NCBI GenBank assembly: GCA_036426205.1
Contig: CM071574.1
Coordinates: forward strand, 17,950,440 to 18,014,439
Length of the DNA: 64,000 nt
From: Ascaphus truei
Taxonomy: Eukaryota > Chordata > Amphibia > Anura > Ascaphidae
Direction: 5' to 3'
A model generated the notes under the pieces. It was not told where the DNA came from. It saw only the letters and a list, made by a program, of their open reading frames with translations, and did no database searches. Shown here piece by piece: positions 34,043 through 45,801 of this stretch; the stretch's first letter is position 1, and every line of letters starts with the position of its first letter. A program made the position numbers and the translations under genes.

Positions 34043-34696
34043 ATAGATGGGCGATATAATTTTGGATTTTAATCTAGTGCAAAAACAAAAAGAGAGACAG
34101 CGCAAAAAACCTCATTGTGCAATATATAAACAAAATTGTATTGGTAAACTGGTAAGTATCACACGTACATCAATATGGTAAAAATTAGGCAGGACATGTT
34201 ATGGACATTTTACCAATCTGTGCTCTGGATAGGGGTCACTGGATCAGCTCACTCCCCGCAGGTTCCGTGGAGCAATTGCAGACCGTTTAGTAGATCAATC
34301 CAGGACCTCCGTTCGGCAAGATGCAGGCACAGCGACTGCCGCCACAGAGGAACTGCCGCCACAGAGGAAGAAACTGCTCCGGTTCCGGCCGCCGCAGTAG
34401 GAAGTCTCACAACCGGCAACTTACTCCTCAATCGCCAGCTGCAGGCACAATGACCACCGCCACACAGGAAGAAGCTGTTCCGGCTCTAACCACCACAGCA
34501 GGGGAGCCTCACAACCGGCCACTCACTCCTCGATTGCCAGACGCGCACCAGTGACGTCACCAAGCGGCGACAGCATAGGATCAGTGTTGCACGCAAATGA
34601 GTCACCGTGTAGAGGAGATAGATGTCCCGGAACTGTTCAGAGTCATAGATAGACACAAATAAATGGCATAAAAACCTCAATAGGTTAAACGTGAAT

Positions 34697-34762
34697 GCGC
34701 CTTCAATCCAACGCGTTTCGTGTATCAAACACTTCATCAGGAGGTTTTGTTGAAAGGGGCGC
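34697..34762 (-). ncRNA. Hammerhead ribozyme of the Penelope-like element
   Basis: On the minus strand: CUGAUGA (34740-34734), helix II A-GUGU/ACAC, GAAA (34719-34716), then CGCGUU and the expected cleavage point. The outer strands GCGCCCCUUUCAA and UUGAAGGCGC pair to form a long distal helix I with an internal loop. Helix III is reduced to the self-complementary ACGCGU, as in the minimal Penelope ribozymes that are thought to work as dimers. It lies about 450 bp after the RT ORF stop. Confidence 0.75.
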
Positions 34763-35207
34763 TTCATATACCCACAGTCCTCTTGTGATTGGCTGATGAC
34801 AAAAGTCCAGCCTCTCTCATGGGAGGTATAACATACATTCTAAATCGCAAATACTTATTAAATAAACATACATAAAATACACAAAATATTTATTAAATTA
34901 AAACATATTTGCGATGTTGCTAGAAGATAAAAACCATATACTGTATTAGTATTGAAATAAAAAACATATTTGGTTATCGGTAAACTGATCTAAATAAGAT
35001 AATGATAGTAAAAAGGAAAGAGAAGGATAACGATAGATCAAGAGAAACTCTATATAAAGGATAGGCATCCATGTGTATTAAAAATGCATATTAAAAACCA
35101 CATAAAAATCACAATAGAGTTCAATAGAGAGACCATACATCGAGTTTTTCATTTAACCCTAAGGGAGACAGAGTTTGCATCTTATAAATCCACAAACTTT
35201 CCTGTTT

Positions 35208-37454
35208 TTAGAGCATCTTATCTCTATCTCCCCCACGTCTCCCAATAGTAACAGTTTGGATACCGATATATTTCAGGAGACTAGAGTCGCAGTTATGTTT
35301 ATTTTTAAAGTGTCTAGAAACACTATGGTGTTCTAAACCTAATCTAATATTTCTTGCGTGCTCTAGTATCTGAATTCTCAGGTATCTCTTAGTGCGTCCA
35401 ATGTATTGGTACCCGCACGGACATTGAAGTAAATAAACCAGATGTGTGGATTTGCAGGAAATACAGTCCTTGACCGTAAAACATTCTTTTGTGGTATTTG
35501 AAACAAATTGTTTACGGTCAGTGTGAAGCATTTTACAAGCTTTACATTTACTCCAGCTAAAATTGCCATTTGGTCTCTTTGGTAACCAAATTGTCCCTAA
35601 TTTAGGGTCAACTGGAGTACCAATATCGCTGGGTGCCAAATAGTGTTTCAAATTTTTGGCTCTGCGGTAATTGAAGCTTGGTGTAGACTGTAAGGATGGG
35701 CCAAGGACAGGATAATTATACAGAATCTTCATGTTGTCAATAATAATTTTCTGAATGATTCTACTCACTGAGCTGTATTCTGTGACAAAAGGGACTTTGA
35801 TTTTTTTGTCAATAGTATTATCCTCCATCACTGTTTTAGTGTTATTTTGGATCAGAAGCGACTCTCTATCCATAATATAAACCTTCACTAATGATTTAGT
35901 GAGGAGGGCCCTATCGTATCCACGATCAATGAATTTGTCAAACAGAAGTGCTGATTGACTTTCAAAGTCAGACAATAAACTGCAATTACGTCTAATACGC
36001 ATAAACTGACTCTGTGGAATATTGTCAATCCAGGACCTTTTGTGGTTGCTGGAAGACAGTATGAAGCTATTCGAATCCACTTTTTTAGTATTAATTTTCA
36101 TACCTGTTCTAGACTCCAAATGGAGATCTAGAAAGTGAATTTCACTGGCATCAGTTTCAGCAGTAAACCTCAAATTAAAAGTATTCGTATTGAGGTATAC
36201 TTTAAATAGTTCCAAAGTGCACTCATCACCTTCCCAAATACACAAAATATCGTCAATATATATTTTCCAGACAATAACATGGTTGGAGAAAGGGTTATTT
36301 TGCCAAATATGTTGGTCTTCCCAAATTCCCATATATATGTTGGCGTAGCTAGGGGCAAAATGTGTCCCCATAGCCGTACCACAAAGCTGGACATAATGTT
36401 GATTCATGAAAAGGAAATAATTATGGGACAATATGAATTTTATTGCATTGACGATAAACTCACAGTTTAAGGGATGTAGGTCAGAATCCTGTATTAGAGT
36501 CTCACTGACGGCTTGTACACCTTTGTCATGAGGAATACAGGTGTATAACGACTGGACGTCGAAAGTAGCCCATCTATAGGTGTCTTGCCATTTGATTGTT
36601 TTGACTAAATTTAAAACGGCCGTTGTATCTTTTGTGTAAGATGGCAATACTTTTACATACTTCTGTAAAAAAAAGTCTACATATTGAGACAGGTTAGCCG
36701 TCAGTGAGTCAATACCGGAAATTATCGGCCTACCTGGCGGATCAGTCAATGATTTGTGTATTTTAGGAAGGTGATAGTACACCGGAATTTTGGGAAATTG
36801 TACATATAAAAACTGAAATTCAGCTTTATTAATTACCGTGGACTCAATAGCTTCATCTAGAAGTTCTTTCAATTCCTGCAGGAAGTTATTCGTAGGATCC
36901 TGAGGGAGTTTACCATAGTAAATGGGATCTTGTAGTATACGGAATGCTTCCTTCTCATAGTCCCTTCTATTTTGAAGCACTACCCCTCCCTCTTTGTCTG
37001 CTTGTCTTATGATTAATTCAATATTATCTTGCAATTCTTTTAAATCTAAATGCTCATCATACTTCAAACTGTGTTGAATATCTGTTACTTTAAAGTTCTT
37101 AACTAATGTAATGAACTCGTTATTGACTACATTAAAAAATGAATCTTTAAAACTGCCTTTACTGTTGGCAGGATAAAATCTAGATGGTGGTTTAAAATGT
37201 GTGTTCTGGCAAAGCATATCTTTAGCCTCCTCATCTTCAGAATCTTGATTTACCTCAACTAAGGAATAATCTATACATCTTTCTTTTTTAAGGAAGTGCC
37301 TTTTCAAAGTGAGGTTTCTCGTGAATTTATGTAAGTCAGAGAACAACTGGAAACCATTAGGGCCACTTGACTTTGAAATTTTAAGGCCCTTATTAAGAAC
37401 TTGTTTTTGGCAAGGAGATAATGTAAATGAGGATAAGTTAAAAATGCCATCCAT
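35208..37454 (-). CDS. Penelope-like reverse transcriptase with C-terminal GIY-YIG endonuclease
   Basis: This 748-residue ORF has no internal stop. RT signatures in order: YYHLPKIHKSLTDPPGRPII (about 225-245), FDVQSLYTCIPHDKGV (motif A region), GTAMGTHFAPSYANIYMG (motif B), the catalytic YIDDIL (motif C, about residue 400), and IHFLDLHL. A linker with a CKACKML and CISC cysteine group precedes the C-terminal GIY-YIG nuclease: VYLLQCPCGYQYIGRTKRYL and LEHARNIRLG. This RT plus GIY-YIG order defines canonical Penelope-like elements, which copy RNA at nicked DNA. The same frame is open upstream of the ATG, overlapping the end of the basic ORF, so the ATG at 37454 may not be the true start and a frameshift from the upstream ORF is possible. 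Intactness suggests recent activity. Confidence 0.93.
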   Translation of the reverse strand: MDGIFNLSSFTLSPCQKQVLNKGLKISKSSGPNGFQLFSDLHKFTRNLTLKRHFLKKERCIDYSLVEVNQDSEDEEAKDMLCQNTHFKPPSRFYPANSKGSFKDSFFNVVNNEFITLVKNFKVTDIQHSLKYDEHLDLKELQDNIELIIRQADKEGGVVLQNRRDYEKEAFRILQDPIYYGKLPQDPTNNFLQELKELLDEAIESTVINKAEFQFLYVQFPKIPVYYHLPKIHKSLTDPPGRPIISGIDSLTANLSQYVDFFLQKYVKVLPSYTKDTTAVLNLVKTIKWQDTYRWATFDVQSLYTCIPHDKGVQAVSETLIQDSDLHPLNCEFIVNAIKFILSHNYFLFMNQHYVQLCGTAMGTHFAPSYANIYMGIWEDQHIWQNNPFSNHVIVWKIYIDDILCIWEGDECTLELFKVYLNTNTFNLRFTAETDASEIHFLDLHLESRTGMKINTKKVDSNSFILSSSNHKRSWIDNIPQSQFMRIRRNCSLLSDFESQSALLFDKFIDRGYDRALLTKSLVKVYIMDRESLLIQNNTKTVMEDNTIDKKIKVPFVTEYSSVSRIIQKIIIDNMKILYNYPVLGPSLQSTPSFNYRRAKNLKHYLAPSDIGTPVDPKLGTIWLPKRPNGNFSWSKCKACKMLHTDRKQFVSNTTKECFTVKDCISCKSTHLVYLLQCPCGYQYIGRTKRYLRIQILEHARNIRLGLEHHSVSRHFKNKHNCDSSLLKYIGIQTVTIGRRGGDRDKML

Positions 37455-37471
37455 ATTATAATTTTTAGGAA

Positions 37472-38011
37472 CTAATTGGATTCCCTTCTCTGTTTGGGAT
37501 TTCCGTCCTCCCCTTGTCCCTCTTCAGGTGAATGATGTCTTTTTTGTGATTTCGGTGTTTCTTGGCGCCTTATCTCTTTTTCTCTCTCCGGTTTTCCTTT
37601 CTCTGTTGGACCCAAATAACGTGATTTGAGTGCCCCCAGAAAAAGGGAATGCTGTGGAGATTGGCGCTCAGAATTCATTCTGGGGGGTGTATTAGCTCGT
37701 TCATAATGTTCATACTGTTTCTCTCTATAATTAGACTCTCTATGTTGAGTTTCTTTATGAGAATATTCTGTTCTATTATTGGACCTATCTCTCCTTTTAT
37801 TTTTATAATGTTTTTCCCGATTCTTTTTAGAATAATGTTTGTAGGGTTTTTGGTATTCCTTATGTCGCTCACCCTGATCTTTATTCCCCTCAGTGCGGTA
37901 ACTACCATACCTTTGTTTTTTCTGGTGTCCGTTCTGATTTTTTTTGGGGGGGGAGGGTTTGACCAGTATTGGTTTGGATCTGCCTCGGATCGGCCGGTTC
38001 CTTTGGTCCAA
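37472..38011 (-). CDS. Basic ORF upstream of the Penelope reverse transcriptase
   Basis: This 179-residue, Lys/Arg/Glu/Tyr/His-rich protein (KKNREKHYKNKRRDRSNNRT and similar) has no recognised domain and is probably disordered. A basic, RNA-binding-like ORF ahead of the RT is known in some Penelope-like elements. It ends 17 bp before the ATG of the RT ORF, in a different frame. The RT frame stays open under its last codons (reading RGGRKSQTEKG), compatible with frameshifting. The start is the first ATG; the frame may be open further, but the hAT MITE joins shortly upstream. Confidence 0.65.
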   Translation of the reverse strand: MDQRNRPIRGRSKPILVKPSPPKKNQNGHQKKQRYGSYRTEGNKDQGERHKEYQKPYKHYSKKNREKHYKNKRRDRSNNRTEYSHKETQHRESNYREKQYEHYERANTPPRMNSERQSPQHSLFLGALKSRYLGPTEKGKPEREKEIRRQETPKSQKRHHSPEEGQGEDGNPKQRRESN

Positions 38012-38391
38012 GGATTAGCCTCAAAAAGGGTGATTCATCTTTTCCGAATTTTCATTTTGTAGCACTGACAGTCCACATCGCGGATTAATAATTTGTGGTC
38101 ATTTTTTTTAACAATCTGACAACGGATTGGGGAATCCAAGGATTAGAGTCTTAAAAATCCACCTGGATTGTATCCAATGGCGGTTTTGGAGTAATCCATA
38201 TGTATTGACACTGGAACAATCCGTCGACGGATTGTACACCGCGGAATGGATTTTGCAGGACAAGCTTGGGAAATTACGGAGAATGGATTTTGACAGTTCT
38301 GCCCATCCCTAGTACTAATTCCATCATTCACAAAAGCATCCTATGCCAGCAGTAATCAAATTGTAAATTAATTGAAGGAATTAGTTTAATA

Positions 38392-38602
38392 CAGGTAGTC
38401 CTCGCTATCCAACGATTCACTTTACAACGTATGGCATATCCAATGCTTTACAATGAAACCCTACGGGCCATTTTTCGATGCCAGAATGCGTTATCCAATG
38501 CCGGAATGCATTATCCAACGCTCACTGCAACTGATTGACATGAGATTCAATATCCAACGCTACTTTCAGAACGGATTCCGTTGGATAACCGAGGACTGCC
38601 TG
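38392..38602. mobile_element. Tigger/pogo-like MITE
   Basis: The ends CAGGTAGTCCTCGCTATCCA and the reverse complement of the right end, CAGGCAGTCCTCGGTTATCC, are inverted repeats, and a TA precedes the left end. ATCCAACG words recur in the 211-bp interior. Non-coding. Confidence 0.85.
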
Positions 38603-40525
38603 AACAAGGTTTAGACTAGTTCACTCTGTCACATTTGTTTGTTTGTTTGTTTGTTTGTTTGTGCAGATTTTATTTTTCAGTTTTAACTAATCCATACAAA
38701 TGTACTGTTTACTTCAGCTCTGGGAGCCTCCTGGTTCCCGTCATACTTGCTGGAGAAGGTGTCATTGGTATTTAAATCCTCAGATCACGCCAGCCAATAG
38801 TACACAACGACATATGATGTTGCATCTTCCTACTGGTCTGCATAACACAGGATAATTAAATCCCCTGGAAGGGATACTACTGACGCCACCTTCTTCGGTA
38901 AGTATATTGTGTACCAGAGGGTCAACAAAAGACAGAAAAGCCCAATGATACATCCAATGTGCCAAAAATACACAGCGAAATATGTATACTCTTAAATAAG
39001 GGTCATTTAGTAAAACCCTTTGGCCAAAGCGTTATAAGCCTGCAAGCCACATCAAGGCATGACCAGTAAGCAGGTCCTAACAATGTACCAAAGGGTCCCC
39101 AGAGCTGAAATTAAAGCAGTTCAACTCCAGAGACCTCCTGATTTCCATCTATTTATAAAAAAAAAAACAGTCAAACGCAGGAGGAACTGCTCCTTTAAAT
39201 TTAAGTCAGAAATATATTTGCTTTTTCTTAACAATATTTAAACGTCATTAATATTGCTTTGGAAATTGAAAGAGAAACAAGATAAGGTAATAATACCTTT
39301 GTACTGTATGTCAAATGTACCCACATTATTGTAAGCTGAAAAATTCTTGCTGTACGATAAAGATTAATTCCTACTAAGGGAAGAATTTTCAGGAGGATAC
39401 ATTTTAAATCATTGCAATCTGTTTCATTTTAAAGTAAAAACACCTGGTGGCATTTTAAAGGCAGGTGGCTACCCATTTTATCAGTTCGGGTATTTAAGCT
39501 TTAAGGAATATAATTAGAAAAATTAAATTAAGCACATTTATTGCAATCTCTAATTTTCCCTGTAATGTTCTTATCATTATGCCATTTCAATAGCAATTAT
39601 AAAGCATGTCAAATTGTATAAGTTCGTTTCCGATAGCTGACACCTAGATAATTAAGCTGTTAACCATATACTTCAGTGGTCAGCATACAGTACTTATAAA
39701 TCTTTGTCTTTTTCCTGTACCGCCTCCTTTATTTCCACAGATCTCAGGGGAAGCAGATGGATGGCACTTGATACTTCCCAGCTACAGAGAGCACTGATTA
39801 GATGCAGGCTTCTACTATAGCAGGTACACTTAATTACATGGTTTTCAGAGACTCAAGGATTTCTTCAAAAAATGTGTCAGACCTGTTGAATTGTCATATT
39901 TCCTATTCTAAAAATCCATTTCCATTAATATTTAATTTTGAAACAGTGTACAAGTTGTTTTTACAGGCATATTGGATTAAACATGTACAGTACAGTGCAC
40001 ATTAACGATTGCAATCGTACATACAAACTAAAAATCTAAAAACAGTAACAACTTTCAAAAATCCAAGCTGATTTCACGCTGTGATGTTTTCATGTGACCT
40101 TCTATAATAAGAAATATGTATAATATTATATTAAGTAACTCTGTCTTCTTTTGATGCACATTCAGGACTGCGTGGTATCATTTCTGCTGGCGATATAAGT
40201 GAGGTGTTATAATTATATAGTAATTCAAAGTGGCTAATTATATTTTTTTTAACAATGATTTAGACATGAACAGGGAGTGAATAGGGGAAATTGGAATGTC
40301 AAATATCAGGAATATTGATTGCATATTGTTAAGATCACTATCTTTGCAATGTTTGTTGTACCCTTCCCTTATGCCTTCCAACTTCAAACCTAGAAAACTG
40401 CAGACGTTTGTTTTAGATCACTTACCTATAACATTTCATCTCTTCTGCAGCTCATGGTAGGAAATATGTTTATGTCTTAGCTACACTATTAAACCTTACC
40501 ACTACCTACATGGTAAACTTCAGAG
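38603..40525. other. Gene-free interval
   Basis: A GTTT tetranucleotide run lies at about 38636-38661. Otherwise nothing is recognised. Confidence 0.4.
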
Positions 40526-40534
40526 TAGGTATCA

Positions 40535-40655
40535 AATGCAGAGAGAGGGAGGGAGATGGAGGGAGATGGAGGGAGGGAGGGAGATGGAGGGAGGGAGAGA
40601 GAGGGAGGGAGGTAGGGAGGGAGAGGGAGGGAGGGGGAGGGCGGGAGAGGGAGTG
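40535..40655. repeat. GGGA-rich low-complexity repeat
   Basis: Repeated GGGAGATGGA and GGGAGGGAGA units. Frames through it are artefacts. Confidence 0.9.
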
Positions 40656-40924
40656 GGAAAATATTCACTGGCTAGATTAAGGATAAATAGAAATAATCTG
40701 AAAGCATTTCCACAAGTCTCAAACCGTGAGGTAGGAAAATGCCAATACTGTACGGTACAGCAGCGATGGTATCTCAGCCTCTCTCTAAATTCTCCCACGT
40801 GCGATCTGGCCACTGTCTGTAAAAGCTGCACCTCCGCAGAGAGCCGAATATCCCTGCACAGCTCTTACAGGCGATCACCGTGTTTTTATTATTTAACTTT
40901 TAATAACAGTGTACTGTAGCAGGA

Positions 40925-41165
40925 GGTCTCTGGAGCTGAAGCGCATTCATTTCCGGTCCAGGGACCCCCTACTTCCTGAGTTATAGGCTCTGGTATGGGG
41001 TGCCGGTATCTCCTGTGCGATTAAATGTCCCGGTCACATGACGCGGGAGATTTAAACATTGCAGTGGAATATCGGCACCCCATATCGGGGCCTGTAACTC
41101 GGGAAATAAGGGGTCCCCGGGGCTGAAATCAATGCAGTTCAGCTCTGGAGACACCCTGCTCCTGT
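40925..41165. repeat. Imperfect inverted repeat
   Basis: GGTCTCTGGAGCTGAA on the left pairs with TTCAGCTCTGGAGAC on the right. GGGGTGCCGGTATCTCC and ATATCGGCACCCC are an inner complementary pair around 41040. It has the look of a foldback MITE; no target duplication was identified. Confidence 0.55.
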
Positions 41166-41889
41166 ACACTAGTATTAAAATGTAAATAAAAACAGTTCCA
41201 TTACCTTAGTGGCTTCCTAAGTGAGATATACCACATGGTACACCCCCAATCCGATTGGTTGAAGTACCATGTGATTGCAGCCATTTTTTTAAAGATGTGA
41301 CGTACCTCCCTTTAAATTTACGTCACATCCTTTAAAAAGAAAAAAAAAACACTGTCACATGGCACACCAGTCAATTGGATTGGATTGTACCATTTGACAC
41401 TCAAATGTGTGTCCCGTCTTAATTGAGGTTAAGAAGCTGACGATAGAACATCTGCCCCATTGAATTACAAGTAAAGAAGACAGAAGATAAGAAAAGAAAG
41501 AAGAAAAAGAATAAAGAAAGAAGAAAAGAATGAAGAACTCACCAGGTAGATGTCTCTTCAATCAAGATTTGATCACAACTTCTACGCATCGGCTGTTGAG
41601 GATCATTGCGTTGAGGGTCAAGAGTTTGTGCTCGCGTAGGACGGGGTGAAGATAGCAATGGTAAGAAAAACATTGATTGTAATTTATTTAATTGTGTAGT
41701 TTGTTTAGGTTGCCCATTTACTGCCAATGTGTTTATCTACAGTATTCTCCTTTCGGGCTATAGATAAACACAGTGACAAGCAATGCATTTTTTGGCAAAT
41801 GCTTCTTTTTTATTTAATTATGTATTTTTGGTGCTTGTTTTTTTGAATTGTTGTATATTTTTGGTTCTTGTGTTTTTTTAGGTTGCCCA
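41166..41889. other. Non-coding interval
   Basis: An A/GA-rich patch lies at 41480-41530. No gene is recognised. Confidence 0.35.
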
Positions 41890-42750
41890 TTGACTGACAT
41901 AGTGGCAAATCATGCCCATATTATATGGGCATGGTGTACAACTGTGTCAATCAATGGGTAGAGGGTGGGGATTGTTGCCCCGGGGAGGATGGCTAGGCAT
42001 CACAAGTAAGTAGCGGGGGAGGGGGTTAACCTATTAATTACTATATCGATTACTAACCGCTAAGGTGATTAAGGGGTTAGTGACCATTAGTTTGTTTTTT
42101 ATTGTTATGTTGCTGCCACAGAGGATGGGGAGGAAGATGAGGACAGGGGTAAGTGGAACTTTAATTTACATTATGCTGGCCGGATAATGTTTTATTTTTA
42201 ATGGGCAAATGAGCTATTATCCATATCTGGATAATAGTAATTTTGCCCATTACTTTAGTGTGTGTTGGGGAGGTGGGGCATTGTTGCGGGTTGAGGTGGT
42301 GCCCATTCATTGCCATTGGGGTTATCTTTGCTCCCATTGAGGGCTTAATGTAGGTAACCACACTGGCAATCAATGTGTGTATTGGCTAGTATTGGGTTTT
42401 AATGTTTATTGGGGGTAGCGGGGGCGGATAAAGGGGGTATTTGGCCCATGGTGGGTTTTTATGTCTACCGTGTGGGTAGCAGGAGTGGTTAACCCCTTCA
42501 TTGATTTAGTGGTAGTAACCGGTACCCTCCCAGTAGGCATAAACACCCACCATGGGCAAAATACCACCTTCACCCATCCCCACTACCCCCAATAAACTGG
42601 ACACTGGTATTTAACCCCTTTATAACTTTAGTGGTTAGCCGCTAAAGTAATGAAGCTGCCTGTAAATGTATTTTTATTGAATTGTATTGAAGCCAGGGTC
42701 TCCGGAGCTGGTATTAAAGTGTTTCAGCTCCGGAGACTCCTGACTTCAAT
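41890..42750. repeat. Family H repeat, copy 1
   Basis: It shares with 61790-63780 the phrases GATTAAGGGGTTAG, TATTATCC(A/C)TATCTGGATAATAGT and GGGCAAAT, and the hairpin-forming TTAACCCCTTCATT...TAGTGGT words at 42047, 42490 and 42612. Two copies in one window, with the same order of landmarks, mark a dispersed repeat. No ORF is supported. Confidence 0.7.
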
Positions 42751-43310
42751 CCGACTCTATGATAAGCTTGCTAGTTCAGAGCTCTGATGATCTCATCAGA
42801 GCTACTAGAATAGGGTGATTTTCACATTAATTAAAGTTGGAGCTGTTTTTCAGCTCCCGCTCGGTGTGTTGGAGCAGGAGCGCTATCGCTCAGGGAGATG
42901 CACTTCCTGAATGAGTTTGGCAGGTTATCAGAGCTTTCTGAATAGCAAACTTGCCAAATCATTCGGAAACTGCTCAAATCCTCGATGAGTTAGTAATCAA
43001 AGTTTATAGAATAGGCCCCTATGTACATTGTCAATGCTATACAAGAAAACTAGTGTTATTATATAAATAATGCATTTAATATATTAGAAGAAACAATTTA
43101 GTTGCACTCCCCCCCACCCCCACTGCCCTCACAAAGCCAAGCAAAAGGCATTCGACTTTTTATTCACACCTCCTCCGGGCCATGGGACCTTCCTTTAATA
43201 CAAAAGACACATTATCTTTGAGCCTTTATGATTCTTGGCTGAGAAATGTATTTGCTTGATTTCACACTCATGCACTTGGGTGATAAATACTGCATTGGGA
43301 TTTCTCGAGA
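42751..43310. other. Non-coding interval
   Basis: Nothing recognised. Confidence 0.35.
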
Positions 43311-43315
43311 ATGAC

Positions 43316-45470
43316 TTATTTATTTATAAAATATTTTACCAGGAAGTAATACATTGAGAGTTACCTCTCATTTTCAAGTATGTCCTGCGCACAGAGTTAA
43401 GACAAATAATACATGTTTACAAATACAGTTACATAATGAGCAGGGTATACATTATATACAAGACATAGCATGCACAGTAAAAGATAATTTGTATTATGGG
43501 CGTATGAAACAATTACAGACCACATTAAAATGTGACAGCCTTAGATTTGAAAGAACTTAAACTGGTGGTGGATGTAAGAGTCTCCGGTAGGTTGTTCCAG
43601 TTTTGGGGTGCACGGTAAGAGAAGGAGGAGCGGCTGGATACTTTGTTGAGCCTTGGGACTATGAACAGTCTTTTGGAGTCTGATCTCAGGTGATAGGTGT
43701 TGCATGTGGTAGGGGTGAGGAGCGTGTTCAGGTAGCTGGGTAGCTTGCCCATAAAGAATTTGAAGGCAAGACAGGAAAGGTGAACTTTGCGCTTAGACTC
43801 GAATGATGACCAATCTAGTTCTTTGAGCATTTTGCAGTGATGTGTGTTATAGTTGCATTGAAGAACAAAACGACAAATTGAGTTGTAGAGGGTGTCAAGT
43901 TTGCTAAGGTGGGTTTGAGGTGCCGAGCCATATACTATGTCTCCATAGTCAATAATTGGCATTAGCATCTGCTGTGCGATACGTTTTCTGACCAGGAGAC
44001 TTAGGGAGGATTTGTTCCTGTAGAGTACCCCTAGTTTGGCATAGGTCTTAGTTGTCAGGGTATTAATGTGCATACCGAATGTTAAGTGGGATTCAAACCA
44101 TATGCCCAGGTATTTAAAACTAGTGACAGCAGTTAGGGTGGTGTTAGTGTTGGTTGTAATCTGGAGCTCAGTCGCTGGAAGCTTTAAAAATTTAGTCTTG
44201 GTCCCAAACACCATTGTTACAGTCTGGTCAGTGTTTAAAAATAGTTTGTTTTGGGAAATCCAGTTTTCGAGTCTGAAAAAGTCAGACTGAAGTATGTGTT
44301 GAAGGTCAGAGAGGCTATGGCTGTGTGCATATAGGTCTGTGTCATCTGCATACATGTGTATTGAGGCTTCCTGACAAGCTGTGGGAAGATCATTGATGAA
44401 CACTGAGAAGAGTAGGGGCCCCAGAACAGAGCCTTGCGGGACGCCACAGGTGATAGCCAGGGGTTAGAGTTAGCGCCAGAGATAGACACATGTTGGGATC
44501 TACCTGATAGGTAGGACTGAAACCAGTTTAAAGCATGCTTCCCTATTCCAGAGCTCTGGAGTTTGTTGAGCAAGATAGCATGATCAACAGTATCAAAAGC
44601 CTTTGCAAAATCTAGGAATACTGCACCAGTGAGTTGACCCCGTTCCATTCCACACTGGATTTCATTGCAAACTTTTAGCAGGGTAGTTACGGTAGAGTGT
44701 TTGGGGCGAAAGCCAGATTGGAATTGGCTAGGAAAATTTGTCTTGTTATAGTATTCGCTTAATTGGGAGTGGACACATTTTTCCATGACTTTGGATAGGA
44801 TTGGGAGAAGGGAGATTGGTCTGTAGTTTGAGACAGTGTTTTTGTCCCCACTTTTGAAGATTGGGACAACTCTGGAAGCTTTCCAGGTCTTAGGGATATG
44901 GCCAGCAGACAGGATAGAGTTGACTATGGAAGAAATTGCTTTGGCAATTGCTGGGGCACCAAGTCTTAGGAACCTAGATTGTAGTAAGTCAGGTCCAGAT
45001 TGACTGCTTAGTTTTAATTTGAGAAGCGCTTGTGTAATCTCCTCTTCGAATACTGGGCCAAATTGAAAATTGTGGGCAACGTTGGGAGGGGGTGGGGCTA
45101 TAGGGGTACTCCCAGGATGAGATTCAGGTTTGTGGTTTGGGTTGCGTTTTGCTAATAAGTTAGTAGCACACCCCACAAAGTAATCATTGAATGCATTTGC
45201 AATGTCAGTGGGGTTTGTCAGAGTAATATCGCCCTTAGTGATATTACTTGGCTGTTGGTGGTTAGAAGGCTGGAATATGTTGTTGAAAACCTTCCAGAAG
45301 TTAGCTGGGTTTGATGTGTTCTGGAGGAGATTGTCAGAGTAATATTGTGCTTTTGTGTGCCTTGTTTGCCTTGTGCCTTGTGCCTTGTTTGCCTTGTGCG
45401 CAGGCATCTGTAGTGATTGAGATCCTTGGTAATGCCAGTTATTTTGTGGCTTTTCCACAAGGCATCCCTG
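43316..45470 (-). pseudogene. L2/CR1-type LINE reverse transcriptase, 5'-truncated and frameshifted
   Basis: Two overlapping minus-strand frames (45458-44235 and 44403-43525) together give the RT and C-terminal part of an L2/CR1-clade ORF2. Motifs: NYRPISLLPILSKVMEK (about 44810), FRPKHSTVTTLLKV, DFAKAFDTVDHAILL (motif A), WFQSYLSGRSQ, and YADDTDLYAHSHS (motif C with the catalytic DD, about 44350). A frameshift near 44430 destroys the usual GVPQGSVLGP block. The apurinic endonuclease half is missing: at about 45470 the sequence passes into a hAT MITE. The 3' UTR contains TGCGCAGGACATACTTG and ends with an ATAAATAAATAA microsatellite at 43316-43331, typical of this clade. Its last ~80 bp match the SINEs at 25.0 and 48.2 kb. 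Confidence 0.9.
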
Positions 45471-45600
45471 AACTGGTAGAGTATTATAAGGTCAGTATGA
45501 CTGAGCCACTAATTGAGCCAGCTGTACTGAAGTAGGGATAGCCTGAAAACCTGGCCTGTTTGCGGCCCTTGAGGACTGGAGTTGTGCAGGCCTGCTGTAC
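45464..45600. mobile_element. hAT-like MITE (family E), right half
   Basis: It contains GACTGAGCCACTAATTGAGC, CCTGAAAACCTGGCCTG and CCCTTGAGGACTGGAGTTG, the right-hand part of the family whose left part is at 57026-57260. It joins the truncated LINE. Confidence 0.7.
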
Positions 45601-45801
45601 ATACTGTATACTTTATAATATATACAAAGTAGAGAGTAAGCGCAGACTTAAAATGGTTAATGTTCAATTACCTTTTATATACAGTAAGTCTAATATTAAA
45701 ACAGGTTATTGTCAGTACCATACTTACCTGTACTATACTTACTGTACCTGTACTTACCTTACTACAGTACAGTACCTTACTACATGCCGGCGGCATGCCC
45801 A

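Larger units (their letters stand above)
34043..38312 (-). mobile_element. Penelope-like element nested in a hAT-like MITE
   Basis: The core, about 34080-38065 on the minus strand, contains a basic ORF (38011-37472), an RT/GIY-YIG ORF (37454-35208), and a 3' region with a hammerhead ribozyme and GC-rich sequence to 34.1 kb. The outer edges, 34043-34080 (ATAGATGGGCGA) and 38070-38312 (ending CTGCCCATCCCTAG), look like the left and right parts of one family B MITE, implying insertion into it. No second ribozyme is seen at the 5' side, so the copy is probably 5'-truncated, yet the main ORF is intact. Confidence 0.8.

Noticed and set aside
43525..43570. Start of a plus-strand gene near the LINE
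   Set aside because: Plus-strand frames here are shadows of the minus-strand LINE coding sequence.
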